DNA of 64,000 nucleotides from JBGAHD01 sp044226395 (GCA_044226395.1 JBGAHD010000002.1:434001-498000), one strand, 5' to 3'; positions 44,442 to 54,620 are shown, counted from the stretch's first letter. Made by a program: numbers and translations. Notes: generated by a model from the sequence alone, not told the origin.

Positions 44442-46142
44442 ATGCGCACCGCGATCTCAATTGCACTGCTGGCCTTCTCAGTCAACGTCGAGAGTGCCGC
44501 TTTGCGCAGCTCGCGCGACGATTCTCATCCACCGCGGGCCTTACGACATCAGTATGTTCTACAAATCGCGGAGCGCGACAGGAGCGATTTCTGCGAGCGG
44601 GCAAGCGCGCGCGGGATTCCGCTGACGTCGTGCAGTCCCCTGCTCGATAAAAGCTACTTCTTGGTTGAGGCGAACCCGAACGCGCCGATGCCGGGAAGAG
44701 GATCTCGCTCGGGCGAAGAGCCGAATCCTGCGTCCGAGTTTGAAGGCGACCCTCAGGAGTTCGCGCGACTACTGTCAATGCTGAAAACCAGCACCCCCCC
44801 ATTGATCCCCATATCCGCTGACTACAACTTGCTGTTCCGCCCAGCGGGATCGCCCTCCGACCCTCGTTACGACGAGCAATGGTCGCTGAAGCGAATCGAA
44901 GCACCTGCGGCATGGCGAAACGTTTTGGCGGCGGACAAGGTTTTGGTCGCCGTCCTGGACTCCGGCGTCAATCAGCTCAATCCGGACATCTTGCCGAACC
45001 TCTGGCGAAATGAATCAGAACTTTCGGGGACTCAGCTCCAAGACGACGACGGAAATGGCGTTGAAGACGACTTTTTTGGAGCAAGCTTCTCGAGCGGCAA
45101 TGTCACACGGTGTCTAGTGCCCGGTACTACTCCGAAAACCAACATTTGCGACACATTCGGCCACGGAACCGCTGTAGCAAGTGTTCTTGGCGCAGTAGCA
45201 AATAACGGCTATGGCATGGCTGGCGTCGCTCCGAATGTGGTCATGATTCCCATCAAGATATCGGATACCTGGAGTCAACCCTGTGACGCCGCTGGTTGTT
45301 CGATACTCTCGGATATCCATAATGCAGTTCACTATGCCGAAAAGAGCGGGGCGCAAGTTATCAACTTGAGTTGGGGTGCGGACCAGAAATCGGCAACGCT
45401 TGCCGCGAAAATTGCATCGCTGAAGGCGGAGATAGTTTTCGTGGCGGCTGCTGGAAATGAAGGGGACGATATTGGCCCTGGAGCGGGAAAGCACGTCTTC
45501 TTCCCCGCTAGCTCAGGTCTCCCCAATGTGCTTCCCGTTGGCTCGAGCTCGATGATGGGGGATGCCGTGTATCTCAACTCGAACTTTGGAGCGCCTCATC
45601 AAATCTTTTCGCCTGGCGTCGACATCCTTGTATGGCGCGATGAGAGTGATCCCTCTTTGCCAATGCTAACCGGAACCTCTTTTGCGGCCCCGATGGTTTC
45701 CGGAGCTGTTGCCATGCTCAAGTCCAAGGCTTCTAGTTGGTCGGCTGCGGAGATCATCGACTACCTTGTTCAATCGGGGGATGAGATTCCGAATGAGCAT
45801 CTGCCAGCTCGGAAGGAGCGCAGACTGAATCTCGCTCGCGCAACCTCGGCGCCTATCGAATTTGATCCGAAGATTGAGGGTACGATCTGGGACTCCTCTG
45901 GCCGCATAGTTAAATGGTCTCGACCGTTTGTCACGCCACGTTGCGCCAAGGGAACGCTGATACTCATTGACGATGACCCGGCAAGTGGACCATTGGAAAC
46001 GTTTTCTGGCATCGATTGGGTGAGTTCCAGCCAATTGGAGTTGACGCTGCAGGCTCACGGATTCCATCGCAATGCAAGATGGAAAGCTACCTGCGACGAT
46101 TCTGAACTTGTTGCATGGTCACGTCCGTTTACTTTGCTTTAG
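44442..46142 (+). CDS. Secreted subtilisin-like serine protease (S8)
   Basis: A 566-residue S8 peptidase with an N-terminal signal peptide (MRTAISIALLAFSVNVESAA) and a propeptide-like region (about 25-140). The catalytic triad is visible: D173 in VAVLDSGVN, H241 in FGHGTAVASV and S413 in GTSFAAPMVSG, with the oxyanion N339 in AAAGNEG. A C-terminal extension of about 110 residues after the catalytic domain is beta-like with paired Cys and may bind substrate or anchor the enzyme. It is AT-richer than the surrounding chromosomal genes. The start lacks a strong ribosome site, but the signal peptide supports it. Confidence 0.94.
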   Translation: MRTAISIALLAFSVNVESAALRSSRDDSHPPRALRHQYVLQIAERDRSDFCERASARGIPLTSCSPLLDKSYFLVEANPNAPMPGRGSRSGEEPNPASEFEGDPQEFARLLSMLKTSTPPLIPISADYNLLFRPAGSPSDPRYDEQWSLKRIEAPAAWRNVLAADKVLVAVLDSGVNQLNPDILPNLWRNESELSGTQLQDDDGNGVEDDFFGASFSSGNVTRCLVPGTTPKTNICDTFGHGTAVASVLGAVANNGYGMAGVAPNVVMIPIKISDTWSQPCDAAGCSILSDIHNAVHYAEKSGAQVINLSWGADQKSATLAAKIASLKAEIVFVAAAGNEGDDIGPGAGKHVFFPASSGLPNVLPVGSSSMMGDAVYLNSNFGAPHQIFSPGVDILVWRDESDPSLPMLTGTSFAAPMVSGAVAMLKSKASSWSAAEIIDYLVQSGDEIPNEHLPARKERRLNLARATSAPIEFDPKIEGTIWDSSGRIVKWSRPFVTPRCAKGTLILIDDDPASGPLETFSGIDWVSSSQLELTLQAHGFHRNARWKATCDDSELVAWSRPFTLL

Positions 46143-46347
46143 ATAGGTTGAGATTCTTCGCACGCGATCACTCTCGCCTGAGATTAACTCCTCCGTTGAT
46201 TGGCGCCCCGAACACGCCGGGATGAACCTCATTTTAAGTTGCGAACTGTCGAAGCTTTTGTTCGTCTCAGCAACGAGAACTTCGCCCCACGTCCCATTCC
46301 ATTGACTCAGGCATAGCCAAAGTCGCCTTCAACGAAGGAGTATAAGA

Positions 46348-47022
46348 ATGTTTCGTGTGACTATTCTGTCATTCTTCGTTTGCCTTTCGATCCTGTATTC
46401 CGCACCTTCTTCGGGAGGCGATTGCGGCAATCATGTCAATCTGCCACTCAAATGCCGAGAACTTCCTGATACCTCACTAGGTGATCGTTACTGTTTTCTT
46501 CCGGACGGTCTACCTGTTTACGCCGTCAAGGAGGCTGAGATCGATGGCGTCTTTGCTTCACCAGAAGGATGGACGTTTGAGTTGGGCGGCGTGAGTGGAT
46601 CGCCGCCTCCTGGTGTGACATGTACGCAAGGACCGACCTTTGATCAAAACTACCACGTACAGATCAAGCGCAACAAAAATGGGGATCTCTTTATTAGGCT
46701 GTCCTATTCTTCTGGGAAGCCGTTTGATGTAGTTCTAAAGCCGGTGGCAGACTTGACCGGCAATGTTGTTTTTCTAGAAGGGGAGGAAAACGGCACAGAC
46801 TATTTTGTTCTCCTGAGAAATAGAATGAGCACAGGCAAAAAGCTCCCGAAGTTTCTCTATGTGCTTGCATATGCAAAGGCAGACACACAATGTCTTCAGT
46901 TTGAACCGAGAATTGATGCCACTGTTGTGCGTTCTTCCTGCAAAGGAGCATATATAAAGCCTCTCGTAAAAGGCGGCGGTTTTGCAGAAACCACGATTGG
47001 CGGTGGCGGAGAACACAAGTAA
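46348..47022 (+). CDS. Exported Cys-containing protein, unknown function
   Basis: A 224-residue protein with a clear signal peptide (MFRVTILSFFVCLSILYSAP) and GAAGGAG seven bases before ATG 46348. The mature part is beta-rich with about six Cys (GDCGNHVNLPLKCRELPD, GVTCTQG, TQCLQF, SSCKGAY) and a Gly-rich tail (KGGGFAETTIGGGGEHK). No domain recognised. It ends four bases before the likely start of the CHAT gene, so the two are probably translated together. It is clearly AT-richer than the CHAT gene body. It could be an inhibitor or substrate of the neighbouring proteases, on position alone. Confidence 0.82.
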   Translation: MFRVTILSFFVCLSILYSAPSSGGDCGNHVNLPLKCRELPDTSLGDRYCFLPDGLPVYAVKEAEIDGVFASPEGWTFELGGVSGSPPPGVTCTQGPTFDQNYHVQIKRNKNGDLFIRLSYSSGKPFDVVLKPVADLTGNVVFLEGEENGTDYFVLLRNRMSTGKKLPKFLYVLAYAKADTQCLQFEPRIDATVVRSSCKGAYIKPLVKGGGFAETTIGGGGEHK

Positions 47023-47026
47023 TCAC

Positions 47027-50000
47027 GTGAGGACCTTCTCGAGCTCGATCGCCGTGGCCTTGGGTTTGGCCGCGGGGTCGATTGATGACCAAGCCGTTGT
47101 GGCCAGCGATGTCGTCGAGCTTCAATGCGAGTCTTTCGCTTCGGCCGGTCTGACAGTTGCTAAGGACGGTGTGTCGTTAGCATTTCATGCGTCTGGCGAT
47201 CTTGTTCTGATCGAGCACGGCCAAGAGATTGCCCTCGGCGTAAGCGACCCCCAAGAAATCTCCACCCCTCCCCGCCTCGGCCAATGGCGACTGCCCGTCC
47301 AACCCGGCCAAGTCATCAAGGTTCGACGCCTCAATCCTGGAGTTGCACTAGGCACCTTCGAAGCACGTCTCGATTGCAGTCCTCCATCGCCGTCGGACTG
47401 GGCATGGCGCGAGTCCGCGCATGCGATTGAGTTGCGCATCGCGGGGCCTATTTCGGGTACGGAGTTCGATGCCTTGAAGTTGCCCTTGGCGCGGCTCTTC
47501 GCGCGCGCCAAGCCGGGGTATCAGACGGCGTTGGCTCAGCACTTGAAGGCGCAGACCTTTTTGATGGCGGGACGGAGCGCGGATGCGGCGGCCGCGTTCT
47601 CCGAGGCGGAGTCTTTGTGGCTTGCGATGGGCGACACGGAGCGGGCTACCGCCGCGCGGGTGGCGCAGGCGGAGGATGCGCAGCGGATCGGGCGATATGA
47701 CGTGGTGCTTGGACTCGCGCCGGCGCGGCCGGCGAAAGATGCGTACTTCACCGTTCGATTGAGCAATTCCCATTGCCTGGCGTTGCAATCGATTGGCGAG
47801 CTTGCTAGGTCCAGAGCGTGTTTCGCGGTCACCATTGCCGCGCTTGATCGCATGGGTGAGCGATTGGAAGCCACCAGTACCAGGCTTGATGCGGCGCAAG
47901 TGGAACGCGATCTTGGGGCCTTGGATGACGCCGAACAGCTCGCGACGCGTGCCGCCGCGGATGTGGTGCGTTGGGGCGATGAAGGCGGCAACAACGCCGA
48001 CGTCCACATCGTTCAAGGACGCGCGCATCGTCTGATGGCCGACATCGCCGCTCGGCGCGGTGACGTGGTGGAAGCCTTGCATCAGTCCGATCTGGCCATG
48101 CAACAGTTCGAGATTGCGGGCCATCAGCGATGGCAGGCCAACACCCTCCTGCGCGTTGCGGCGATTTATCGCGATCTGGGCGCACTGGCTGACGCCGAGG
48201 AGGCGATCGCGGCCGCGCGCAAGCGATTGGTGGTTCGGGATGCGCCAACGCGTGTCGCGGCCGCACTTCTTGCGCAAGCCGAGGTGGAGCTAGCCTCGTC
48301 GCGCGCGGCCGAGGCTGTCAGTCATGCTCAAGAGGCCGAGCAGTTGTTTCTTACTCATGCCATGAGGGCAGGCGCGGCCTCCGCGACGCTTATCCGCGCC
48401 GAGGCGCTCATGACTGACACGACGCCCTCGGCACTTGATCAGGCACGAGAAGCATTGGCTTCGGTGCCGCGAATTCCCGAGGTGGCGGAGCGCCGCGAGT
48501 TGCTTCGTTTGGAGTTGGACGCGGCCAGTGGCGCGCGGAACAGCTCGCCGCACGTTGAGCAGTTCGCCAGTGCGATGCGGCCAATGAATGTTTGGCTACG
48601 CAGTCAACGCCTGGCGGCATCGGCGCTGGCGCAATCCAACAGCCGCGCGGCGCTGAGCCTGCTAGATCACGCGGTCAGTAGGCTGACCCGTTGGAGCGTG
48701 GCGAGCCGATCGCCCACGCTCCGAAGAGCCCTTGAACGTCAACGACGGGGCTTGCGCGAGTCCGCCGTTCCTTTGCTCGTATCGCTCGCCGATGACGTCC
48801 GGGCCAGCTCGATCTGGCGATGGATCTGGCGGACGGAAGCGGCGATGCCGCAGGCTTCCCCGCATGTCGCCAAAGCGGTGACAAGGCTCGACTCCGCATT
48901 GGCTGCCTCGCTCTTGGACCCCGCGCGTCGCGACGATCCGCGATCAATCTCCGCGGCGCAAACCGCGCAGCGTCGCCTACTGGCGACGTTGGCCGCGCCG
49001 CCTCAAGCTGGGGACGACGCGGGCCTTGCATCAGACCCTGACTTCTCCGACCTTCTTCGCGTGTTGCCGCCGGGAACGACGTTCCTTGCGCTATTGAATG
49101 CTCGGCCCAATCCGGTGCTTTTTGTCGTGACCCACGATGGTACCGACGTTGTTCCTCTTGGCGTGGATGCCACCGGGTTGCAACGGATGGTCGATGATCT
49201 GGACAAGGCGATCACGGGCTTCGATTCGTTGGCGAAGATCGATGATTTCGGTCGCGCTCTTGGAACCGCGCTGTTCGGTGGCATCCGTAGTAGCGCCCCC
49301 CCTCGTAGCTTGTGGATTCTCGCGCAGGAACCTCTCAATCGCGTGCCCTGGGGCGTGGTGCGTTGGCCTGGCTCAAATCAACCGCTGGTCGATGGCGTGC
49401 CTGTCACCATGGTGGTGCCTGCTTCGCGCATGCGTGTGGCGCGCTCGCCGGGGCCACAAGTGTTGCATGCGTTGGCTGCCGATGAAGTCATGCAGGGCAG
49501 ACTGCCCATCGCGGGACAATCCGAAGCGAAGTATCTGCAGGGCCAGATGCGCGAGCCGAGTTTCTTCGTGCATGTCTCGCCGATAGCCACGCGCGACGCG
49601 TTTCTGCAGGCGCTTGGCACGCCCGCGTCGTGGCTCCACGTCGTTGCGCACGGCGCCAGTCAGTCGCAGTACTTCGGTCGTTCGGGGTTGTGGTTGGCGG
49701 GAGCAAATGGGACGGAACCCGATTTCGTGAGTACGTTCGATCTCGACTATTCGCCAATCGCCGCGGATCTCGTTGTGCTGAATGCTTGCGAGTTGGGCGC
49801 CAGCGCGGAGAGTCCCCTGAGCGCGAGTGCTGGGTTTGCCGAAGCCTTGATTCGCAACGGGGCCCAGAATGTCGTGGCGGCGCTGTGGCCCATTCGAGAC
49901 TCCGCGGCTTTCCATTGGACGAAAGCCTTTTACCCGCGACTAGCGCCTCAAGCCGACGCCGCGGCGATCTCTGCGGCGCAACGCGCGGCCGCGGCGACAT

Positions 50001-50104
50001 TGAGATCGAGCCGCGCCTTTCGTCATCCCATCTACTGGGCGGCGCAGACACATTTCGCGCGAGTTGAGTTGTCGTCGACATCAGGAACGGTCGCAACGCG
50101 CTGA
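47027..50104 (+). CDS. Exported TPR-CHAT caspase-like protein
   Basis: A 1025-residue protein with TPR-like helical repeats and a C-terminal CHAT domain, a caspase-fold cysteine protease. The CHAT dyad is visible: H875 in WLHVVAHG and C921 in VVLNACELG, with the following GFAEALIRNGAQNVVAALWP block. TPR-like repeats run from about 150 to 520 (LKAQTFLMAGRSADAAAAFS, VEALHQSDLAMQQFEIAG). A start at GTG 47027 gives an N-terminus (RTFSSSIAVALGLAAG) that looks like a signal peptide, so it may be exported; TTG 46982 is the alternative. It follows the small exported protein with four bases between. Substrate unknown. Confidence 0.92.
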   Translation: MRTFSSSIAVALGLAAGSIDDQAVVASDVVELQCESFASAGLTVAKDGVSLAFHASGDLVLIEHGQEIALGVSDPQEISTPPRLGQWRLPVQPGQVIKVRRLNPGVALGTFEARLDCSPPSPSDWAWRESAHAIELRIAGPISGTEFDALKLPLARLFARAKPGYQTALAQHLKAQTFLMAGRSADAAAAFSEAESLWLAMGDTERATAARVAQAEDAQRIGRYDVVLGLAPARPAKDAYFTVRLSNSHCLALQSIGELARSRACFAVTIAALDRMGERLEATSTRLDAAQVERDLGALDDAEQLATRAAADVVRWGDEGGNNADVHIVQGRAHRLMADIAARRGDVVEALHQSDLAMQQFEIAGHQRWQANTLLRVAAIYRDLGALADAEEAIAAARKRLVVRDAPTRVAAALLAQAEVELASSRAAEAVSHAQEAEQLFLTHAMRAGAASATLIRAEALMTDTTPSALDQAREALASVPRIPEVAERRELLRLELDAASGARNSSPHVEQFASAMRPMNVWLRSQRLAASALAQSNSRAALSLLDHAVSRLTRWSVASRSPTLRRALERQRRGLRESAVPLLVSLADDVRASSIWRWIWRTEAAMPQASPHVAKAVTRLDSALAASLLDPARRDDPRSISAAQTAQRRLLATLAAPPQAGDDAGLASDPDFSDLLRVLPPGTTFLALLNARPNPVLFVVTHDGTDVVPLGVDATGLQRMVDDLDKAITGFDSLAKIDDFGRALGTALFGGIRSSAPPRSLWILAQEPLNRVPWGVVRWPGSNQPLVDGVPVTMVVPASRMRVARSPGPQVLHALAADEVMQGRLPIAGQSEAKYLQGQMREPSFFVHVSPIATRDAFLQALGTPASWLHVVAHGASQSQYFGRSGLWLAGANGTEPDFVSTFDLDYSPIAADLVVLNACELGASAESPLSASAGFAEALIRNGAQNVVAALWPIRDSAAFHWTKAFYPRLAPQADAAAISAAQRAAAATLRSSRAFRHPIYWAAQTHFARVELSSTSGTVATR

Positions 50105-50417
50105 GTGACATGGGCGACCTCGCCGCGTTGCCATTAGTATCTGTCAGGGGCGTGACGTCATCTCGCCGCGTATCACGCAATTAGGTCTCCGACTGGGACG
50201 CAACGATTCCTTGCGGGCCCGCGATTCGCTCTAGGGGGGCAATATCTGCGCGTGCACGATGCGGAGATCGCACGACACAAAGCTTGCGCGCTGGCGTTAG
50301 TGACCGACTTTCAGGCGTCCTCGCGGGAGGCGGATTCGCTGTTGCGTGCCCTTGCCAACGGGGTCGCTTCTGATCATGCTTTGAAACCCATTGCCACGCG
50401 CGACTCTACGTAGGTTG
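50105..50417. other. Intergenic region with a small unassigned frame
   Basis: About 310 bases. A frame from GTG 50252 to the TAG at 50411-50413 (53 residues, RHKACALALVTDFQASSREA near its start) reads like protein but has no good ribosome site and no known family. It may be a gene remnant between the CHAT gene and the next exported protein. Confidence 0.4.
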
Positions 50418-53114
50418 ATGATGATCGCGAAAACTGTCGTCACGGTATCGCTGCTCCTCTCGGTTCAGGCGGGGCTTAGCGCCGAGGCTGGCGAGGCCAC
50501 GCGCCCTCGCGAGGTTCAAGTCACCGATGCCATTCAAACCGCGAATCGCGATCTGAATCGGCAGTTGGCGGCGTTTGCGCCCGCGGGCTTGTCTCGCATA
50601 GACGTGGGGAGTTCGATGGCGGATACCGCGCATCACCTCGACACACTGGCGCGCGCGACAGCTCTCGACACGAGCAATCGCGTCAAACTCAACGCCTTGC
50701 GGGCGCTCGCGCAGCGGGCTAGCACTCTCGCAAACAGTTCCAGCGTATCCGAAGATTTGGCTCCTTTCGGTTTTGTGCTGCCTGAAGCTGCCGGTGATTC
50801 GCCAGTGGCCCTCGCCGACGGCGCAATCGGCACGAGCTGCGAACTTGCGTTTTCCGCCGACATCGGCGATCGAGCGCAGTTTCGTCTGGGCGCGGGGCAA
50901 TCCGTCTGGATTCGCGTAAAGGGGTCGGCTAGCTCTGCCGTTATCACGACGCGCGGGTCGGAGGTCGATACGCGACTTTCCGCGTGGGGTGCTTGTGACA
51001 GGGTGCACGAGGCGCCGCTGTTTTCCGCTGATGACTCCTTCGGTTTGCAGTCCGATCTGCCCTTGCCCGAACGGGATGAGTTCCGCTGGTTCAAATTGGA
51101 GAATCTCGGTGGCGAGGGCGTGACGTCGGTCAGCGTCGTCCGTTCGTTTCGCATTACTGGATCGTATGCGTTCGCGACGGGCGTGGTGCGCCAAGACTAC
51201 TGGTCGCTGCATGCCTTGGAGCGATTGCCGAATGGCCAAGGCGCCTTCGTTGCCAGCGCGGTACTCGGCGAGAACAGCTACAGCATCGACACGCCGTCGT
51301 CGGTTCCGATTTACGTCAAGACTACGGAATATTTGGACGTCACGCCGTACAACGCTCGACCGGAAGCATGGCCAAATGTGGGTTGCGGTAGTCCCGACAG
51401 CTTGGCCCTGGAGACCTGCCTAGTTGGCTCGCCGCAAGCGATCAATCCAGTCGAGGGCGGCTCGCGCGCCGGCATCGATTTTCTAATCGACAAGGGCGGC
51501 TTGATCAGCGGCCTTGTTAGTGGCGACGCGGGCACTTTGCTCAAGGGCATTGATGTCACTGTTTATGATCGCAACGGCGTTTACCTCGGGCGAGCGATCA
51601 CCGACGCTTCGGGTCGCTATCGCCTGGGCTTTGTGCCTGATGGCGACTACATTCTCGCTGCAGGAGCGACCAACTATCGGCGTGAGCTTTGGCAGGAGAT
51701 TCCGTGCGAGCCGGATTGCGCGATTCTCAGTGGTACGCGTCTTCCCGTCACGGGCGGCCAGAGTCACTCGGCTAACTTTCAACTGCAACGACGACCCTTC
51801 GTTCGAGCGACGGTGACCGTCGATCCGTTGGTTGGTCCTCCGGATTCCGTGACGCTATCGGCGCTCAATGGCAGTGGCGCGGTGGTGGCGACTAGTCGCC
51901 CCTTCGGCAGCAACGAGCCGTTTGAGCTGGGGCCGCTACCGAGCGGCAGCTATCGCATCAAGGTGTCGGCTTCGCGATCGTACAGCGCGCTTTCGGGCGG
52001 TGTTCGTTGCGCGAGCGATTGCGTCGCGGAGTTCGCGCAGGGCGTACCAGTCACGCTACGCGACGATGGCTCGGCGACGGAACTGAGTTTCCAGTTGGAT
52101 CGCTTTCCCCTGATCGAGGGCCAGGTGATCGATGCCTCGAATGGGCAGCCTATCGCGGACACCGTGGTTGCGATCTATCTACAGCGGTTTGCGCTCCAGT
52201 TCTACACGGCGACCACGGATGCCCAGGGCCGCTATCGCTACGTGGTCGGCGAAATGGGCAATGTTCTGGTCGTCGGTCGATCGCCTCGCCATGTCGATCT
52301 GGCCAATGGCGGCGTGCCCTGCGAGCTGCCGGTTCCGTTGACGGAATGTCCGGGCGCGACCTTGACCTCGATCACGCCGGGCGGTCCCGATGTCACCGTG
52401 AACTTCAGTCTGACACCCTCAGTGGCGATCACGGGTTTGGTGCGGAGATCTAGCGTTGACGACTATCTGCCCAACTTCAGGGCGTTCCAATTGCGACCCA
52501 ACAGCAATGCCGACCCCTTGACGCGCGCAGTGACTCTGCTACCTAACGAGCGCTACTTGGCCACGGATTTGATGCCTGGCAATTGGCGACTGGGCTTCGA
52601 GCACCGATTTGACTATCCGCAAGTCGTCCCCTTGATCGACTGCGGCGCGACGTGGTCGACGGACCCGTTCGGACTATGCGCTGGCACCCAGGGGCAGGTC
52701 TTCAACCTGCACCCTGGAGAGAACCTCACGGACATCAACTTCTTTATTCGCGGCAACTACACTTGGCGCGGCCGCGTGATCGACGAAATCTCGGGGCAAC
52801 CCCTCGCGGGCATTCCGATCGACGTGTGGAACGCGCAGGGCTGGTTGGCGCAAAGCGTAGTTTCTGGTCCCGAGGGCTACTTCTTTGTGGGCAGCCTCGG
52901 GAGCCCACCTTCGTTGGTGGTTAGCACCGACGCTCGAGGTCCGTACAGGAATGAAGTGTTTGACAATCGCCAGTGCGCGGTGGGATCCGTCTATCTGGGC
53001 ACATGTTCGATCCAGGGTGCAACCATGCTTCAGAAGCGAGCTGACACATCGATGGATGGCGATGTGTTGTTCGCACTGTTTAGCGATACCGGGTTCGCCG
53101 ATGGGTTCGAGTGA
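50418..53114 (+). CDS. Secreted protein with carboxypeptidase-regulatory-like domains and GFE tail
   Basis: An 898-residue secreted protein. The signal peptide is MMIAKTVVTVSLLLSVQAG. Residues about 140-200 resemble a pre-peptidase-type beta domain (DRAQFRLGAGQSVWIRVKGS). At least three carboxypeptidase-regulatory-like beta-sandwiches follow, near 360-430 (DVTVYDRNGVYLGRAITDAS), 566-620 (GQVIDASNGQPIADTVVAIY) and 784-850 (GRVIDEISGQPLAGIPIDVW). Paired Cys recur in the linkers (PCEPDC, CASDC). It ends exactly in FADGFE, a tail shared in looser form by other exported proteins here. The preceding CHAT gene, 313 bases away, may be linked in function but not clearly in transcription. Confidence 0.85.
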   Translation: MMIAKTVVTVSLLLSVQAGLSAEAGEATRPREVQVTDAIQTANRDLNRQLAAFAPAGLSRIDVGSSMADTAHHLDTLARATALDTSNRVKLNALRALAQRASTLANSSSVSEDLAPFGFVLPEAAGDSPVALADGAIGTSCELAFSADIGDRAQFRLGAGQSVWIRVKGSASSAVITTRGSEVDTRLSAWGACDRVHEAPLFSADDSFGLQSDLPLPERDEFRWFKLENLGGEGVTSVSVVRSFRITGSYAFATGVVRQDYWSLHALERLPNGQGAFVASAVLGENSYSIDTPSSVPIYVKTTEYLDVTPYNARPEAWPNVGCGSPDSLALETCLVGSPQAINPVEGGSRAGIDFLIDKGGLISGLVSGDAGTLLKGIDVTVYDRNGVYLGRAITDASGRYRLGFVPDGDYILAAGATNYRRELWQEIPCEPDCAILSGTRLPVTGGQSHSANFQLQRRPFVRATVTVDPLVGPPDSVTLSALNGSGAVVATSRPFGSNEPFELGPLPSGSYRIKVSASRSYSALSGGVRCASDCVAEFAQGVPVTLRDDGSATELSFQLDRFPLIEGQVIDASNGQPIADTVVAIYLQRFALQFYTATTDAQGRYRYVVGEMGNVLVVGRSPRHVDLANGGVPCELPVPLTECPGATLTSITPGGPDVTVNFSLTPSVAITGLVRRSSVDDYLPNFRAFQLRPNSNADPLTRAVTLLPNERYLATDLMPGNWRLGFEHRFDYPQVVPLIDCGATWSTDPFGLCAGTQGQVFNLHPGENLTDINFFIRGNYTWRGRVIDEISGQPLAGIPIDVWNAQGWLAQSVVSGPEGYFFVGSLGSPPSLVVSTDARGPYRNEVFDNRQCAVGSVYLGTCSIQGATMLQKRADTSMDGDVLFALFSDTGFADGFE

Positions 53115-53195
53115 AACAGCTTGGATTGATACGCAAAACCACTGCCCATCTCGGACGAATGCGAGGTGACGGTGAGTGCATTGGCGCTATCGCGC

Positions 53196-53867
53196 TTACG
53201 GTCGCCAGATCTGAAGCGACTCGCTGGACTCCACCGACACCAGGACGAATTGCTGCAGCCAGTCGACTAGGATCAAACCATCGGAGTGGTTGAGTTTGAT
53301 GAAGGCCTGCGTCAGTGCCTGACTGTCGGCGCCTTGATCGATGCTGGCGCCCAGGACTAGAACGCCATGGAGCGAAGCTTGCCCATAGATCGTCGCGTGG
53401 GTTCCGAGGTCGAAGGTGAAGCCACCCACGACGCGTCCGCTGATTTCCCCCGAGGAAACGACGATGGGTCCGCTACCGACTTTGGTGCCAAGGACTTCCG
53501 TCAGATGGTCGATGGGATGGGGTCGGTCGAGCACGGCATGTCGCGGGATCTTTCGAACGTAGACCTGGCGCCAGCCCAGCTCAAGCCGATGCTCGGCCTC
53601 GTGAGCCATGTAGTCGCGAAGCATCGCCTTGATCTCATCGAGGCGAGTTCGTGGGAAGAACTCGATCTGCGACCAGTTGTCTTCGTACACCACGAAATCG
53701 GTCGACGCCGGTTGGTCAGTGAGGGGCTCGAGCGGGGGCAGGTCGTTGGAGATGGTGGAGATGGAGTAGATGAGCTTGCTAGGGTCGATCCATTGCACTT
53801 GTTCGTCTGAGCGCGATGTCTTCGCAAGACCTAGTCTCGAGAGCAATGATGAAAGCATCTTCTTCAT
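53196..53867 (-). CDS. Hypothetical protein, 223 residues
   Basis: AAAGAG eight bases upstream supports ATG 53867. The N-terminus (MKKMLSSLLSRLGLAKTSRS) is amphipathic rather than a signal peptide. The middle is charged and aromatic (FVVYEDNWSQIEFFPRTRLD) and the C-terminal half is beta-rich (GRVVGGFTFDLGTHATIYGQ). I do not recognise the family; proteins of this kind near secretion or stress genes are usually cytoplasmic. It is on the opposite strand to the secreted protein before it, with about 80 bases between the converging ends. Confidence 0.75.
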   Translation of the reverse strand: MKKMLSSLLSRLGLAKTSRSDEQVQWIDPSKLIYSISTISNDLPPLEPLTDQPASTDFVVYEDNWSQIEFFPRTRLDEIKAMLRDYMAHEAEHRLELGWRQVYVRKIPRHAVLDRPHPIDHLTEVLGTKVGSGPIVVSSGEISGRVVGGFTFDLGTHATIYGQASLHGVLVLGASIDQGADSQALTQAFIKLNHSDGLILVDWLQQFVLVSVESSESLQIWRP

Positions 53868-54031
53868 AGTGAATCTCTTTCGAGGTTGTGCTTCCTGACA
53901 TCTCGTTGGGCGACACTCTGCGAGGCCATTCTCAACCTTCGCTTCGCGCCCGTTCCACTCACGCCAGTGAGATTCATGATGTCACTAGCCGACGCGGCAA
54001 GTCGTCCGCCACCGCGTGACGAGTGGCTCGA

Positions 54032-54352
54032 TCAATAGGTGTCTTCCCACTGGTCTCGCAAGCGCTCCCAGATGGCGCCGATCAGCAGAGAGATAGGGAC
54101 ACCAATGAACAAGAGGAAGCCAGTCGCGAAGAAAGCAAACAAAATGAGCACGGCGATGGGGTTGCCCAGGCCTCCACAGTTTCGGCAGTCCATCGAGCCC
54201 TCGTTGCAAGCACAATCAGGAAACACGAGGAGCAACATGAAGAACAAGACGATACTGATGGCAATCGCGCTGGCGCAGTACTTCAGCAAGCGGATCGCGA
54301 ACTGAGCGATGGCGGTTTTATGCGCGGGTTTGCGGGTTTTTGAGCTACTCAT
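54032..54352 (-). CDS. Small membrane protein with Cys-rich loop
   Basis: A 106-residue protein with two transmembrane helices (CASAIAISIVLFFMLLLVFP and GNPIAVLILFAFFATGFLLF) separated by a short loop with four Cys in CACNEGSMDCRNCGG. The Cys spacing could bind a metal or form disulfides. I chose ATG 54352 because GGAAAAGG lies seven bases upstream; longer starts at 54388 and 54397 are possible. No family recognised. Confidence 0.68.
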   Translation of the reverse strand: MSSSKTRKPAHKTAIAQFAIRLLKYCASAIAISIVLFFMLLLVFPDCACNEGSMDCRNCGGLGNPIAVLILFAFFATGFLLFIGVPISLLIGAIWERLRDQWEDTY

Positions 54353-54620
54353 GGGGAGACCTTTTCCTTGGCTGTCGTTGCTGTCCATTGCGAGCATTTT
54401 GAACTCGCGCAGCGTTAGCCGTCGAGAGGTACCTTGGTGGGCGCTTGGCACCAGTCGTACGCTCAAGCACTGAGATGAGGAAATGAGTGGCTTCGGCGAG
54501 GCGGAGAAGGAGCCCAACTACGCCGTGGCTCACTTGCAGACGCTCCACGTTGTGCCGCGATCTTCGGCGCGAACGTTGAAGACGCGATTTGTGAAACAGA
54601 GCGACTAGCGCGATTTGGCT

